Shown: in pieces, positions 16,051 through 26,988 of the stretch
How the letters are laid out: each line of letters begins with the position of its first letter
Position numbering within the stretch: position 1 is the first letter of the stretch
Source: DASSQJ01 sp963773655
GTDB taxonomy: Bacteria; Actinomycetota; Actinomycetes; Actinomycetales; Dermatophilaceae
Reading direction: 5' to 3'
NCBI GenBank assembly: GCA_963773655.1
Contig: CAVZBX010000003.1
Span: forward strand, 682,001-746,000
DNA: 64,000 nt
The notes under the pieces: model-generated
Databases searched by the model: none
The model's input: only the letters and a program-made list of their open reading frames with translations
Told to the model about the DNA's origin: nothing
Translations under genes and position numbers: made by a program

Positions 16051-16563
16051 ATGGCCATCCCGCCCGCACCCGCCGGCTACACCCGCTTCCTCATGAAGAG
16101 CAAGTTCGGCGCCGGCCGCGACTTCCGGATCCTCGACCCCGGGACGGAGGACCAGCTCTTCTTCGTCGACGGCAAGATCGGGGCCAGGCCCAAGGCCGAC
16201 ATCCAGGACCGCGAGGGAACCACCCGGTACCAGGTGCGGGGCAACCTGCTCGGGATCCCGAAGCGGATGGACGTCACCGACGCCGAGGGCAACCAGGTGG
16301 CCCACCTGCACGCCAAGGCGTTCAAGTTCATCAAGGACAAGATCGACGTCACCCTGGCCTCGGGCGAGGAGTGGCTGCTCGAGGGCAACCTCATCGAGAA
16401 GAACTACTCGGTCGACGACAGCGCCGGGCGCCACGTCGTGCAGATCACCCAGAAGTGGGTCCAGATCCGCGACCAGTACGTCATCGACGTCGCCGACGGG
16501 GTCGACCCTGCCGTCGCGTTCGCGCTGGTCTGGGCCGTCGACCGCTGGGTCGAGCGCGACTGA
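16051..16563 (+). CDS. LURP-one-related (tubby-like fold) protein
   Basis: LURP-one-related/DUF567 protein of 170 residues. Typical features are FLMKSKFGAGRDFRILD at the start, a GTTRYQVRGN segment, IPKRMDVTDAEG, AKAFKFIKDKIDV and the C-terminal KWVQIRDQYVIDVADGVD. The fold is a beta barrel with a central helix, as in phospholipid scramblases and Tubby proteins; the bacterial function is unknown. CAGGAGG sits 8 bases before ATG 16051. Stand-alone gene. Confidence 0.85.
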   Translation: MAIPPAPAGYTRFLMKSKFGAGRDFRILDPGTEDQLFFVDGKIGARPKADIQDREGTTRYQVRGNLLGIPKRMDVTDAEGNQVAHLHAKAFKFIKDKIDVTLASGEEWLLEGNLIEKNYSVDDSAGRHVVQITQKWVQIRDQYVIDVADGVDPAVAFALVWAVDRWVERD

Positions 16564-16638
16564 CCCACCCCGCGGTCCGGCCCGCTCGGGCGAACTCACC
16601 TCCGGCGGTTCGCCGGTCGCCGGTGGCACGATGCCCAC

Positions 16639-18267
16639 ATGGATGCTGAGCCCGACACCGGGGCGCCTCCCCGGGGGATGACGCGCCGGGACTGGGCGGC
16701 ACTCCTCACCATCGGCTTCGGCGTCAGCCTGGTGATCATGGACGCGACGATCGTCAACGTCGCGCTCCCCGTGGTCATCGAGGACCTCGGGCTCACGGCG
16801 ACCCAGGCCCAGTGGATGAACGCCGTCTACTCGCTGGTCTTCGCGGCCCTGCTCATCACCCTCGGCCGGCTGGGCGACCTCAAGGGCCGGCGCCGTCTCT
16901 TCCTCGTCGGGATGGTCGTCTTCACCGCCGCGTCGGTGGTGGCCGGGCTCTCCGTGGGCCCCGCCATGCTCATCGGGGCCCGGTTCGTCCAGGGCATCGG
17001 TGCGGCGATGATCCTGCCGGCCACCCTCTCCAGCCTCAACGCGATCTTCACCGGCCGGGCCCGCACCGTCGCCTTCGCCGTCTACGGGTCCGCGATCGGC
17101 GGGATGGCGGCGGTCGGCCCGCTCGTGGGCGGCTGGCTCGCCACCGAGGTGTCGTGGCGCTGGGCCTTCTGGCTCAACATCCCGGTGGGCCTCCTCGTCA
17201 TCGTCGGGGTGGTTCGCGCCCTCCCCGAGACGCGCGACACGACGGCGACGCCGAGCGGCGACCTCGGGGCGGTGGTCCTCACCGTGCTCGGCATGGGCGC
17301 CATCGTCTTCGGGCTCATCGAGGGTGAGAGCCTCGGCTGGTGGCGGGGTGAGGACGGGAGCCTGTCGCCGGTCCCGTTCGTCATCGCCGGCGGGGTGGCG
17401 GCGATGGCAGCCTTCGTCGCCCTGGAGCGGCACCGCACCCGGGCGGGGAGACCGGTGCTCGTGGACCTCGGCCTGTTCACCATCCCCACCTTCAGCGCCG
17501 GGGTGGTCGCGGCCCTGATCGTCGCGTTCGGCGAGTTCGGCCTGCTCTTCACGCTGCCCCTTCTCCTCCAGGGGGCCCTCGGCTTCAGTGCGCTCGGGAC
17601 CGGCGCGGTCGTCCTCGTCCTCGCCCTGGGCACGTTCCTCGTCTCCGGCGCCCTGCCGCGGATCAGCCGCCGGCTGCCGCAGCGCACCGTGGTGCAGATC
17701 GGCCTCGCCCTCGAGGCCGTGGCCGTGGGTGGGCTGGCGCTGACCATCACCGCCGACGTGCCGACGTGGGTGATCGCGACGTGGCTGTTCGTCTACGGGG
17801 TCGGCGTCGGGATGGCGACCGCCCAGCTGACCTCGCTGCTGCTCGCCGACGTCCCGGTCGACGAGAGCGGACAGGCCTCGGGCCTGCAGTCCACCGTGCG
17901 GCAGCTCGGCTCGGCGCTCGGGGTGGCCGTGCTCGGCGGCCTGCTCATCGCGTCGCTCGACCGGCTCACCCGCTCGAACCTGGAGGCGGTCCCGGTGCCG
18001 GGCGAGGTCGTGGACCGGGTCACCGGCATCGTGTCGGAGTCCGCGGGCACGGCGATCGCCGGCCTGCAGGCCCAGCCCGGGATGGCGGAGGTCGCCGCAG
18101 CGGCCACCGACGCGATGGTCGCGGCGAGCCGGCTCACGACGGGGGCGGCCGCGGTGGCGCTGCTCGTGGGGCTGGCGGCGACGTTCCGGCTGCCGCCTCG
18201 GCCGGCCGCCTCCTCCGCGGCGGCCGCCGAGGCGGCTTCGACGGGCGGCCCCGTCGCGGGGGCCTGA
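16639..18267 (+). CDS. MFS drug:H+ antiporter, DHA2 (EmrB/QacA) family
   Basis: Proton-driven efflux permease, 542 residues, about 14 membrane helices as in the DHA2 group. Motif D1-like MDATIVNVALP in helix 1, motif A GRLGDLKGRRR between helices 2 and 3, and motif C region GSAIGGMAAVGPLVGGWL in helix 5. The loop around residues 230-250 and the Ala-rich C-terminus are cytoplasmic. Substrates are probably hydrophobic cationic drugs or similar, by family. No TetR regulator is adjacent. ATG 16639 follows a -10-like CACGAT by 6 bases. Confidence 0.88.
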   Translation: MDAEPDTGAPPRGMTRRDWAALLTIGFGVSLVIMDATIVNVALPVVIEDLGLTATQAQWMNAVYSLVFAALLITLGRLGDLKGRRRLFLVGMVVFTAASVVAGLSVGPAMLIGARFVQGIGAAMILPATLSSLNAIFTGRARTVAFAVYGSAIGGMAAVGPLVGGWLATEVSWRWAFWLNIPVGLLVIVGVVRALPETRDTTATPSGDLGAVVLTVLGMGAIVFGLIEGESLGWWRGEDGSLSPVPFVIAGGVAAMAAFVALERHRTRAGRPVLVDLGLFTIPTFSAGVVAALIVAFGEFGLLFTLPLLLQGALGFSALGTGAVVLVLALGTFLVSGALPRISRRLPQRTVVQIGLALEAVAVGGLALTITADVPTWVIATWLFVYGVGVGMATAQLTSLLLADVPVDESGQASGLQSTVRQLGSALGVAVLGGLLIASLDRLTRSNLEAVPVPGEVVDRVTGIVSESAGTAIAGLQAQPGMAEVAAAATDAMVAASRLTTGAAAVALLVGLAATFRLPPRPAASSAAAAEAASTGGPVAGA

Positions 18268-18292
18268 GCGGTCCCACCGCCGGTGGCGGGGC

Positions 18293-18298
18293 TAGCCT
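18293..18298 (+). promoter_or_regulatory. -10 box TAGCCT of a probable leaderless promoter
   Basis: TAGCCT ends 6 bases before ATG 18305; there is no Shine-Dalgarno. It should drive the small hypothetical gene and the coupled DUF427 gene. Confidence 0.55.
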
Positions 18299-18304
18299 GC
18301 GCTC

Positions 18305-18691
18305 ATGGCAGAACCGGTGGTGGAGGTCGTCGCCGTGTACGACGCCGACGGCGGCGTCGTCGGCGAGGCGGTCTACGCGGTCAAGCACCTCTTCGGTACG
18401 GCCCACTGCTCGCTGTGCGCCGTGTCCCACTCGGGCCTGCGCCGCCGCCCCGAGTGGGACGCGATGGTGGCGCGGATGCCGGTACCCGTGCGGCTCGTGC
18501 ACCGCAACGAGACCAACGCCCGGGAACGAGAGGCTCTGGTCCTCTCCGGCCTGCCCGCGGTGCTCGGCGTGCGCCGCGACGGCTCCCTGACGGCGCTGCT
18601 CGGACCCACCGGCATCGCCGCCGCGGACGGGTCGGTGCAGGAGTTCGGCCGAGCGCTCGGCGCGGCCCTGGCCACGGACGGTACCGCGTGA
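18305..18691 (+). CDS. conserved-looking hypothetical protein with CSLC motif
   Basis: No family recognised with certainty. The 128-residue soluble product has HCSLCAVSHSGLRRRPEWDA (about 37-56), a CxxC pair followed by His that could bind metal or act in redox, then VRLVHRNETN and a C-terminal thioredoxin-like pattern (LPAVLGVRRDGSLTALLGP). It is translationally coupled to the DUF427 gene by a GTGA overlap. High GC third positions support a real gene. Confidence 0.65.
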   Translation: MAEPVVEVVAVYDADGGVVGEAVYAVKHLFGTAHCSLCAVSHSGLRRRPEWDAMVARMPVPVRLVHRNETNAREREALVLSGLPAVLGVRRDGSLTALLGPTGIAAADGSVQEFGRALGAALATDGTA

Positions 18692-19185
18692 GGCGCCCGG
18701 TGCCCGTCCCGCCCGGGCCGGGGCAGGAGTCGGTGTGGGACTACCCGCGGCCGCCGCGGGTCGAGCCGTCGGAGGAGCTCGTCGAGGTTCGCCTCGGCGG
18801 TCGGGTCATCGCTCGCAGCAGCCGCACCCTACGCGTCCTCGAGACCAGCCACCCGCCCACCTACTACCTGCCCGCGGACGCCTTCGAGCCGGGGGTCCTG
18901 CGGCCGGTCGCCGGCCGCACCCACTGCGAGTTCAAGGGAGTGGCCGCCTACTACGACCTCGTCGCGGGCGACGCCGTGGCCGAGCGTGCCGCCTGGACCT
19001 ACCCGTCGCCGACGCCGGGGTTCGAGTCGGTGCGCGGGCACGTGGCCGTGATGCCGGGCGCGGTCGACTCGTGCACGGTGGACGGCGAGGTCGTGCGGCC
19101 GCAGGAGGGCGGCTTCTACGGAGGCTGGGTCACCTCCCGGGTTGTGGGTCCGTTCAAGGGCGGACCGGGCACCTGGGGCTGGTAG
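18688..19185 (+). CDS. DUF427 domain protein
   Basis: DUF427 protein, 165 residues from GTG 18688 (overlapping the preceding stop as GTGA). Family features: VWDYPRPPRVEP, VRLGGRVIARSSRTLRVLETSHPPTYY (split around residue 40), CEFKGVAAYYDL and the AWTYPSPTPGFESVRGHVAVMPG block near the C-terminus. The domain is common in actinobacteria; its biochemical role is not known. The final codons lie in a tandem repeat that contains the stop codon. Confidence 0.85.
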   Translation: MRRPVPVPPGPGQESVWDYPRPPRVEPSEELVEVRLGGRVIARSSRTLRVLETSHPPTYYLPADAFEPGVLRPVAGRTHCEFKGVAAYYDLVAGDAVAERAAWTYPSPTPGFESVRGHVAVMPGAVDSCTVDGEVVRPQEGGFYGGWVTSRVVGPFKGGPGTWGW

Positions 19186-19245
19186 CCACCGGGGCTGGTA
19201 GCCACCGGGGCTGGTGGCCACCCGGGGCGCTGGTAGCGACCCGGG
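19175..19245. repeat. 16-bp tandem repeat spanning a stop codon
   Basis: The unit GGGGCTGGTAGCCACC occurs at 19175-19190 and 19191-19206, with a one-base variant at 19207-19222 and a degenerate copy to about 19245. The TAG inside the first unit is the stop codon of the DUF427 gene. The array fills most of the gap to the convergent ppa gene. Confidence 0.88.
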
Positions 19246-19260
19246 CCGGTCGGGCCCGGC

Positions 19261-19899
19261 TCAGTCGTCGCTGAGCGGGTGCTCCTTGGTCGCGAGCTCG
19301 GCGCGGGCCCGCTCGGCGGCCGCCTCCATCTCGTCCCGGCTGTGCGCCGACGTCACGGCCTCGACCTCGGCCGCCGATGCCTGGTGCGGGGGCATCCGCC
19401 AGCGCGCCGTGGACAGCCCGGCCGCGCTGGCCCGCTCGATGGCCTCGACGATGCAGCGCTCCGCGGCCTCCCGACCGGCCCAGTGGGCGCCCTCCACCGA
19501 CTTGCCGGGCTCGAGGTCCTTGTAGGTCTCGAAGAAGTGCTGGATCTCCAGCCGGTCGAACTCGGTGACGTGCTCGAGCTCGGTGATGTGGCTCTTGCGC
19601 GGGTCGCCGGCGGGGATGCAGAGGATCTTGTCGTCGCCACCCGCCTCGTCGCGCATGTGGAACATGCCGATCGGACGGGCCCGCACGATGCATCCGGGGA
19701 AGGTCGGCTCGTCGAGGAGCACCAGCGCGTCGAGCGGGTCGCTGTCCTCGCCGAGCGAGTCCTCGATGTACCCGTAGTCCGACGGGTACGCCATCGCGGT
19801 GAAGAGCATGCGGTCCAGACGGATCCGTCCGGTCTCGTGGTCGACCTCGTACTTGTTCCGGTGTCCCTTGGGGATCTCGATGGTGACGTCGAACTCCAC
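19261..19899 (-). CDS. ppa: inorganic pyrophosphatase
   Basis: Family I soluble pyrophosphatase, which hydrolyses PPi to drive biosynthesis. The core (about residues 1-165) has EIPKGHRNKYEVDHETG, the signature-like DSDPLDALVL with the metal-binding Asp residues (about 52-61), and GDDKILCIP. A C-terminal extension of about 45 residues (Ala/Glu-rich) goes beyond the usual 165-175 residues. GTG 19899 is preceded by GAGGAG on the minus strand. It is divergent from the carboxypeptidase gene. Confidence 0.95.
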   Translation of the reverse strand: MEFDVTIEIPKGHRNKYEVDHETGRIRLDRMLFTAMAYPSDYGYIEDSLGEDSDPLDALVLLDEPTFPGCIVRARPIGMFHMRDEAGGDDKILCIPAGDPRKSHITELEHVTEFDRLEIQHFFETYKDLEPGKSVEGAHWAGREAAERCIVEAIERASAAGLSTARWRMPPHQASAAEVEAVTSAHSRDEMEAAAERARAELATKEHPLSDD

Positions 19900-19927
19900 G
19901 GTGGCAAGTCTCCTCAGATGCGTGACC

Positions 19928-19933
19928 TAGGGT
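19928..19933 (+). promoter_or_regulatory. -10 box TAGGGT for the PBP4-type gene
   Basis: TAGGGT lies in the divergent spacer between ppa and the carboxypeptidase gene, about 50 bases before GTG 19984, giving a short leader with the site GAAGGGAG. Confidence 0.45.
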
Positions 19934-19983
19934 GTGGCCCCCAAGTCTGACGCATGGGGACGCCGGGAACGAAGGGAGCGGGC

Positions 19984-21436
19984 GTGAGAGGAGTCATGCT
20001 CACCTCGCTCGTCGCGGTGGGGGTGCTCGTCGCGACCGGCGGCTACGTCGCCGCGGACGTCCTCGACGTCGCCCCCGGGGTCCTCACCCTCGACCGGCCG
20101 CAGCCGCTCCCCACCCCGACGGTGTCCGGGACGCCGGCCCCGGTGCTCCTCCCGACGCCCGCCCCGGAAGCCGGGGACGAGGCGCTCGTCGCCGCTCCGG
20201 ACGCGGCGCCGCCACCCACGGCCGCGAGCCTCGAGGCGGCGCTGACGAACGCCTCGACGGACCCCCTCCTCGACGGCGCGCTCGGCATCGCCGTCGGCGA
20301 CGGCCTCACCGGGGAGGAGCTGTGGACCCTCGACGGCGGTGTGCCCCGGGTCCCGGCCTCGACGGCCAAGCTGCTGGCCGCGGTGGCCGTCACCGACACC
20401 CTCGACCTCGGCGGGCGGATGACGACCTCGGTCGTCTCCGTGTCCGGCACCCGCGACCTCGTCCTCGTCGCCGGTGGTGACCTGCTGCTCTCGCCGAGGC
20501 AGGGCGACCCCGAGTCGGTGCCCGGACGGGCCGGGCTCGGCGACCTCGCCACCCAGGTCGTCGCCGCCCTGGGGGAGCGGGCCACCGGCCGGTACCGCCT
20601 GCGGCTGGACCTCTCGTACGCGCCCGGCCCCCGCTACCCCGGGGGGTGGCTGCCCGGCGACGTCGGCCAGTTCTACGGCCGCCCCGTCGTGATGACCGGC
20701 CTCGCGACCCAGCTCGGGTCCGAGACCCGGCCCGCCGGCCACCGACCCCGAGCGGCAGGTCGCCACCGCCCTCGCCGGCCGACTCGAGGAGCGCGGGTTG
20801 GCGGTGACGTTGCGCCCGGAGTCGTCGTGGTCGGATCCCGCCCCCGAGGACGCCGAGGTGCTGGGCGCCGTGGAGTCCGCCACCTACGGCGAGGTCCTCG
20901 ACTTCACCCTCGACACGAGCGACAACGCGCTCACCGAGAACCTCGTGCGCCAGTCCGCGGCCACCGCCGGGGAGCCCACCCGCCCCGAGGACGCCAACGC
21001 GAGCTTCGTCCGGCAGCGGCTGGAGGCGCACGCCGTGCCCACCGAGGGCCTGGTGCTGCGCGACGCGTCCGGGCTGAGCCAGGGCCAGCGCGTGTCCCCG
21101 CGCACCCTGGCGGCCGTCCTGGCTCTGGCCACGACCGGCGAGTCCCCGGCCCTGCGCGGGGCGATCGCGTCGCTGCCGGTCGCCGGGCTCGACGGCACGC
21201 TCGACGAGCGCTTCGACACCCGGGCGACCAAGGACGTCGCGGGCGTGCCCCGGGCCAAGACCGGCACCCTCTTCGCGGGGCACGGGCTGGCCGGCACGAC
21301 CGTCGACGCGGACGGCCGGCTCCTCACCTTCGTCGTCCTCGCCGACGGGTTCCCCGGCACCTGGGAGGGCGTGGAGCGGGCCCGCACGGCCTTGGACCGC
21401 ATCGTCGCCGCCCTGACCCGCTGTGGCTGTCGCTGA
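19984..21436 (+). CDS. dacB: D-alanyl-D-alanine carboxypeptidase/endopeptidase PBP4 type, frame broken near 20735
   Basis: Peptidase S13 (PBP4/DacB) acting on peptidoglycan stem peptides outside the cell. An N-terminal signal anchor (about residues 5-25) and a Pro/Ala linker precede the catalytic domain with PASTAKLL (SxxK), the SDNALTE motif (SxN) and AKTGTL (KTG). The first frame carries through GQFYGRPVVMTG and is lost at about 20725-20745; the +1 frame resumes with ATDPERQVATALAGRLEERG and runs to 21436. One extra or two missing bases in GAGACCCGGCCCGCCGGCC explains it. GTG 19984 is chosen for the GAAGGGAG ahead of it; ATG 19954 is possible. Confidence 0.82.
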
Positions 21437-21461
21437 CCTCGGGGATGAGAGGGTGGGCCCC

Positions 21462-22502
21462 GTGCAGTACGTCGACTGGGAGTTCGCCAAGTCCACCGGC
21501 CGCGCCCTGGTGCCCGCCGGCCCGTCCGTGACCCCCGCGGAGGCCCGCACCGAGGTCGAGGCCATCCGCGCGGCCGCGCTCGCCGCCCGCCAGCCGGTGG
21601 CCGACACGGCGCGGATGGAGACACCGCCGGGCGCGCCGGACGCCCTGGTCGTCGATCGCGCCACCTGGATCGCGGTCAACGCCGACTCGATGTCGGCGCT
21701 GCTCGACCCCGCCATCAGCTCGATCGTCGAGAAGCGCGGTGTCACCCCCGGCGCCACGGCGCAGGCGGTCGGTGGCAAGGTCACCGGTGCCGAGGCCGGC
21801 GGGCTGCTCGCCTTCATGGCCACCAAGGTGCTCGGCCAGTACGACATCGCCCCGGGTGGCACGCCCGCCCTCCTGCTCGTGGCACCGAACCTGCTGTCGG
21901 TCGCCACCGAGCTCGGCGTCGACCGCGCCGACTTCCGCGCCTGGGTGTGCATGCACGAGGAGACCCACCGGGTGCAGTTCACGGCCACGCCGTGGCTGCG
22001 CGAGCACGTCATCCGTGAGGCCCGCACCCTGGCGATCGACCTCGCCCCGGACCAGGAGCGCCTCCAGGAGCTGGCCGGCCGCCTCACCGAGCGCCTGCCC
22101 GAGCTGTTCCAGGAGGGCAGCACCGGGCTCGCCGAGCTGTTCACCACCCCGGAGCAGCGTGAGCAGCTGGCCCGGATCACGGCGGTCATGTCCCTGCTCG
22201 AGGGGCACGCCGACGTCGTCATGGACGACGTCGGTCCGGCGCACATCCCCACGGTCGAGGAGATCCGCCGCCGCTTCACCGCCCGGCGCAAGGGGGCCGG
22301 AGCCCCCGACCGCCTGCTGCGCCGGCTGCTCGGCCTCGAGGCGAAGATGCGGCAGTACCACGACGGCGCGCACTTCGTCCGCGGCGTGCAGAAGGAGGTG
22401 GGCGTCGACGGCTTCAACTCCGTGTGGACCTCGCCCGAGACCCTGCCCCTGCCGCGCGAGATCACCGACCCGACGGCGTGGGTGCGCCGGGTCCACGGCT
22501 GA
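21462..22502 (+). CDS. zinc-dependent metalloprotease (F420-biosynthesis-associated family)
   Basis: Member of the actinobacterial zinc metalloprotease family once labelled as F420-biosynthesis-associated (DUF2342), 346 residues. The zincin motif is HEETHRVQF (about residues 166-174), with a second acidic ligand likely in LLEGHADVVMDD. The C-terminal half has EEIRRRF and AKMRQYHDGAHFVRGVQ, typical of the family. Substrate unknown. GTG 21462 is favoured by GAGAGGG about 9 bases upstream; GTG 21423 is in frame but overlaps the previous gene. It precedes tilS by 6 bp. Confidence 0.85.
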   Translation: MQYVDWEFAKSTGRALVPAGPSVTPAEARTEVEAIRAAALAARQPVADTARMETPPGAPDALVVDRATWIAVNADSMSALLDPAISSIVEKRGVTPGATAQAVGGKVTGAEAGGLLAFMATKVLGQYDIAPGGTPALLLVAPNLLSVATELGVDRADFRAWVCMHEETHRVQFTATPWLREHVIREARTLAIDLAPDQERLQELAGRLTERLPELFQEGSTGLAELFTTPEQREQLARITAVMSLLEGHADVVMDDVGPAHIPTVEEIRRRFTARRKGAGAPDRLLRRLLGLEAKMRQYHDGAHFVRGVQKEVGVDGFNSVWTSPETLPLPREITDPTAWVRRVHG

Positions 22503-22508
22503 GTCCCG

Positions 22509-23501
22509 ATGGCGCGTCGCGCGGGGCGGCCGCACCCGGCGGTCGCCGCCGTCCGGGCCGCGGTGCGCGGCACCCTCGCGGACCTCGACCCCGACGCCCT
22601 CGTCCTCGCCGCGTGCAGCGGCGGGGCCGACTCGCTCGCCCTCGCGGAGGGGCTGGCGTTCGTCGCCGGCTCCGAGCGACGACCGGCCGGCGCGGTGGTC
22701 GTCGACCACGGCCTGCAGCCCGGGTCCGCCGAGGTGGCGCGGCACACCGCCGCGACCCTGCTGGGCCTCGGGCTCGACCTCGTCGAGGTGGTGCCCGCCG
22801 ACGTCCGCCCCGGCCCAGAAGGGCTCGAGGCGGCCGCGCGGGACGCGCGGTACGCGGCGCTGGACGCCGTCGCCGACCGCCTCGGTGCCGGCGTCGTGCT
22901 GCTCGGGCACACCCGCGACGACCAGGCCGAGCAGGTGCTCCTCGGGCTGGTCCGCGGCTCCGGGGCCCGCTCCCTCGCCGGGATGCCGGAGGCCCGGGGG
23001 CGCTACCGCCGTCCCCTGCTCGGCCTGGCCCGGGAGCAGACCCGGGCCGCGTGCGAGGCCGAGGGCCTCACCTGGTGGGACGACCCGATGAACGCCGACC
23101 CCGCCTTCGCCCGGGTGCGGGCCCGCCGTGCCGTCGCCGACCTCGACCGCGACCTCGGGCCCGGTGTCGCGGCGGCCCTCGCCCGCACGGCGCGGCAGCT
23201 GCGCGCCGACGCCGACCTGCTCGACGCGCTCGCCGCGGAGGCCACGACGGGGATCGGGGAGGGGCCGTGGCACGCAGCGGCGCTCGCCGCCCTGCCGGAG
23301 GCCGTGCGGACCCGCACCTGGCGTCGGCTGCTCGTCGTGGCCGGCGCCCCGGCCGGACAGGTGTCGTCCCGGCACGTGCAGGCCTGTGACCGCCTGGTCA
23401 CCTCGTGGCGGGGCCAGGGACCGGTCCACGCGCCCGGTGGCCTGCGGGTGAGGAGAACCGGCGGCCTGGTGTCCATCGGACCGGCCGCTCCGGTTGAATA
23501 G
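22509..23501 (+). CDS. tilS: tRNA(Ile)-lysidine synthase
   Basis: Modifies C34 of the CAU-anticodon tRNA-Ile to lysidine, so that it reads AUA; essential in most bacteria. The ATP-pyrophosphatase P-loop is CSGGADSLAL (about 37-46), followed by VVVDHGLQPGS and LLGHTRDDQAEQVLLGLVRGSG. The C-terminal substrate domain is short, as in other actinobacteria (330 residues). Start of the tilS-hpt-ftsH-folE-folP-folBK block. Confidence 0.94.
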   Translation: MARRAGRPHPAVAAVRAAVRGTLADLDPDALVLAACSGGADSLALAEGLAFVAGSERRPAGAVVVDHGLQPGSAEVARHTAATLLGLGLDLVEVVPADVRPGPEGLEAAARDARYAALDAVADRLGAGVVLLGHTRDDQAEQVLLGLVRGSGARSLAGMPEARGRYRRPLLGLAREQTRAACEAEGLTWWDDPMNADPAFARVRARRAVADLDRDLGPGVAAALARTARQLRADADLLDALAAEATTGIGEGPWHAAALAALPEAVRTRTWRRLLVVAGAPAGQVSSRHVQACDRLVTSWRGQGPVHAPGGLRVRRTGGLVSIGPAAPVE

Positions 23502-23534
23502 GGCCCACCGCCGCCGAGACCGTCAGGAGCAGAC

Positions 23535-24086
<552 letters not shown>

Positions 24087-24132
24087 ACCGCGCCACGCCC
24101 GGTCCCGGGTGGGACACGTGCGGATCGCATCC

Positions 24133-24158
24133 GGAACACGGGCGGGGACGGGCTCGTT
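24133..24158 (+). promoter_or_regulatory. candidate SigR/SigH-type promoter upstream of ftsH
   Basis: GGAAC (24133-24137), 17 bases, then CGTT (24155-24158): this fits the thiol-stress sigma factor pattern of actinobacteria (GGAAT, 18 bases, GTT). A housekeeping-like -10 TAGCGT follows at 24161-24166. Assigned by eye only. Confidence 0.4.
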
Positions 24159-24214
24159 GCTAGCGTGTACCCGTCCCGGCCCGCTCCGACGCGCCGGGCC
24201 ACGCGACGACGACC

Positions 24215-24244
24215 AGGAGGACCGGGGCCCGGCCCCGCAGCCAC
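24215..24244 (+). promoter_or_regulatory. distant Shine-Dalgarno with hairpin spacer before ftsH
   Basis: The perfect Shine-Dalgarno AGGAGG (24215-24220) lies 24 bases from ATG 24245, too far to act directly. The spacer holds a 6-bp perfect hairpin, CGGGGC/GCCCCG with loop CCG (24223-24237). Folding it leaves 9 effective bases between AGGAGG and ATG, a good distance. No start codon in frame lies closer to AGGAGG. Confidence 0.5.
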
Positions 24245-26333
<2,089 letters not shown>

Positions 26334-26347
<14 letters not shown>

Positions 26348-26981
26348 CCCGGTGGCCTGGGACCCGGACCCCCACCGGGGGCTTGGCCCTGTGGAACCGG
26401 GGCCACGCCCGCCGGTCGACGTCCCCCGCGCCGAGGCCGCGGTGCGGGAGTTCCTGCTCGCCATCGGGGAGGACCCCGACCGGGAGGGCCTGCTCGAGAC
26501 GCCCGCGCGTGTCGCGAAGGCCGCGCACGAGCTGTACGCGGGGCTCTGGATCGACCCGGCGGAGGTGCTGGCGAAGACCTTCGCCATCGAGCACGAGGAG
26601 CTCATCATCGTCCGGGACATCCCGATGTACTCGACGTGCGAGCACCACCTCCTGCCCTTCCACGGCGTCGCCCACATCGGGTACATCCCGGGCGAGGACG
26701 GCCGGGTCACCGGCCTGTCGAAGCTGGGCCGGCTCGTGGAGGTCTACGCCCGCCGTCCGCAGGTCCAGGAGCAGATCACCACACAGGTGGCCGATGCGCT
26801 CGTGACGCACCTCGGGGTGCAGGGCGTGATCGTCGTCATCGAGGCCGAGCACCTGTGCATGTCGATGCGCGGGGTGCAGAAGCCGGGCTCCCGGACGATC
26901 ACCTCGGCGGTGCGCGGGCAGCTGCGCAACCCCGCCACGCGTGCGGAGGCGATGTCGCTGCTGCTCAGCGGCTCGCGGTGA
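26334..26981 (+). CDS. folE: GTP cyclohydrolase I
   Basis: First enzyme of folate synthesis, converting GTP to dihydroneopterin triphosphate. Zinc ligands are in STCEHHLLPF (about 101-110) and EAEHLCMSMRG (about 171-181); SKLGRLVEVYARRPQVQE is the usual active-site helix. 215 residues from GTG 26334 (14-bp overlap with ftsH); GTG 26352 is an alternative. Type IA enzyme. It forms an operon with folP and the folB-folK fusion. Confidence 0.95.
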
Positions 26982-26988
26982 CCGGGGC

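Noticed and set aside
20390..22912. 840-residue minus-strand frame opposite the metalloprotease and tilS
   Set aside because: No domain, Arg/Ser-rich composition and full overlap with well-supported plus-strand genes.
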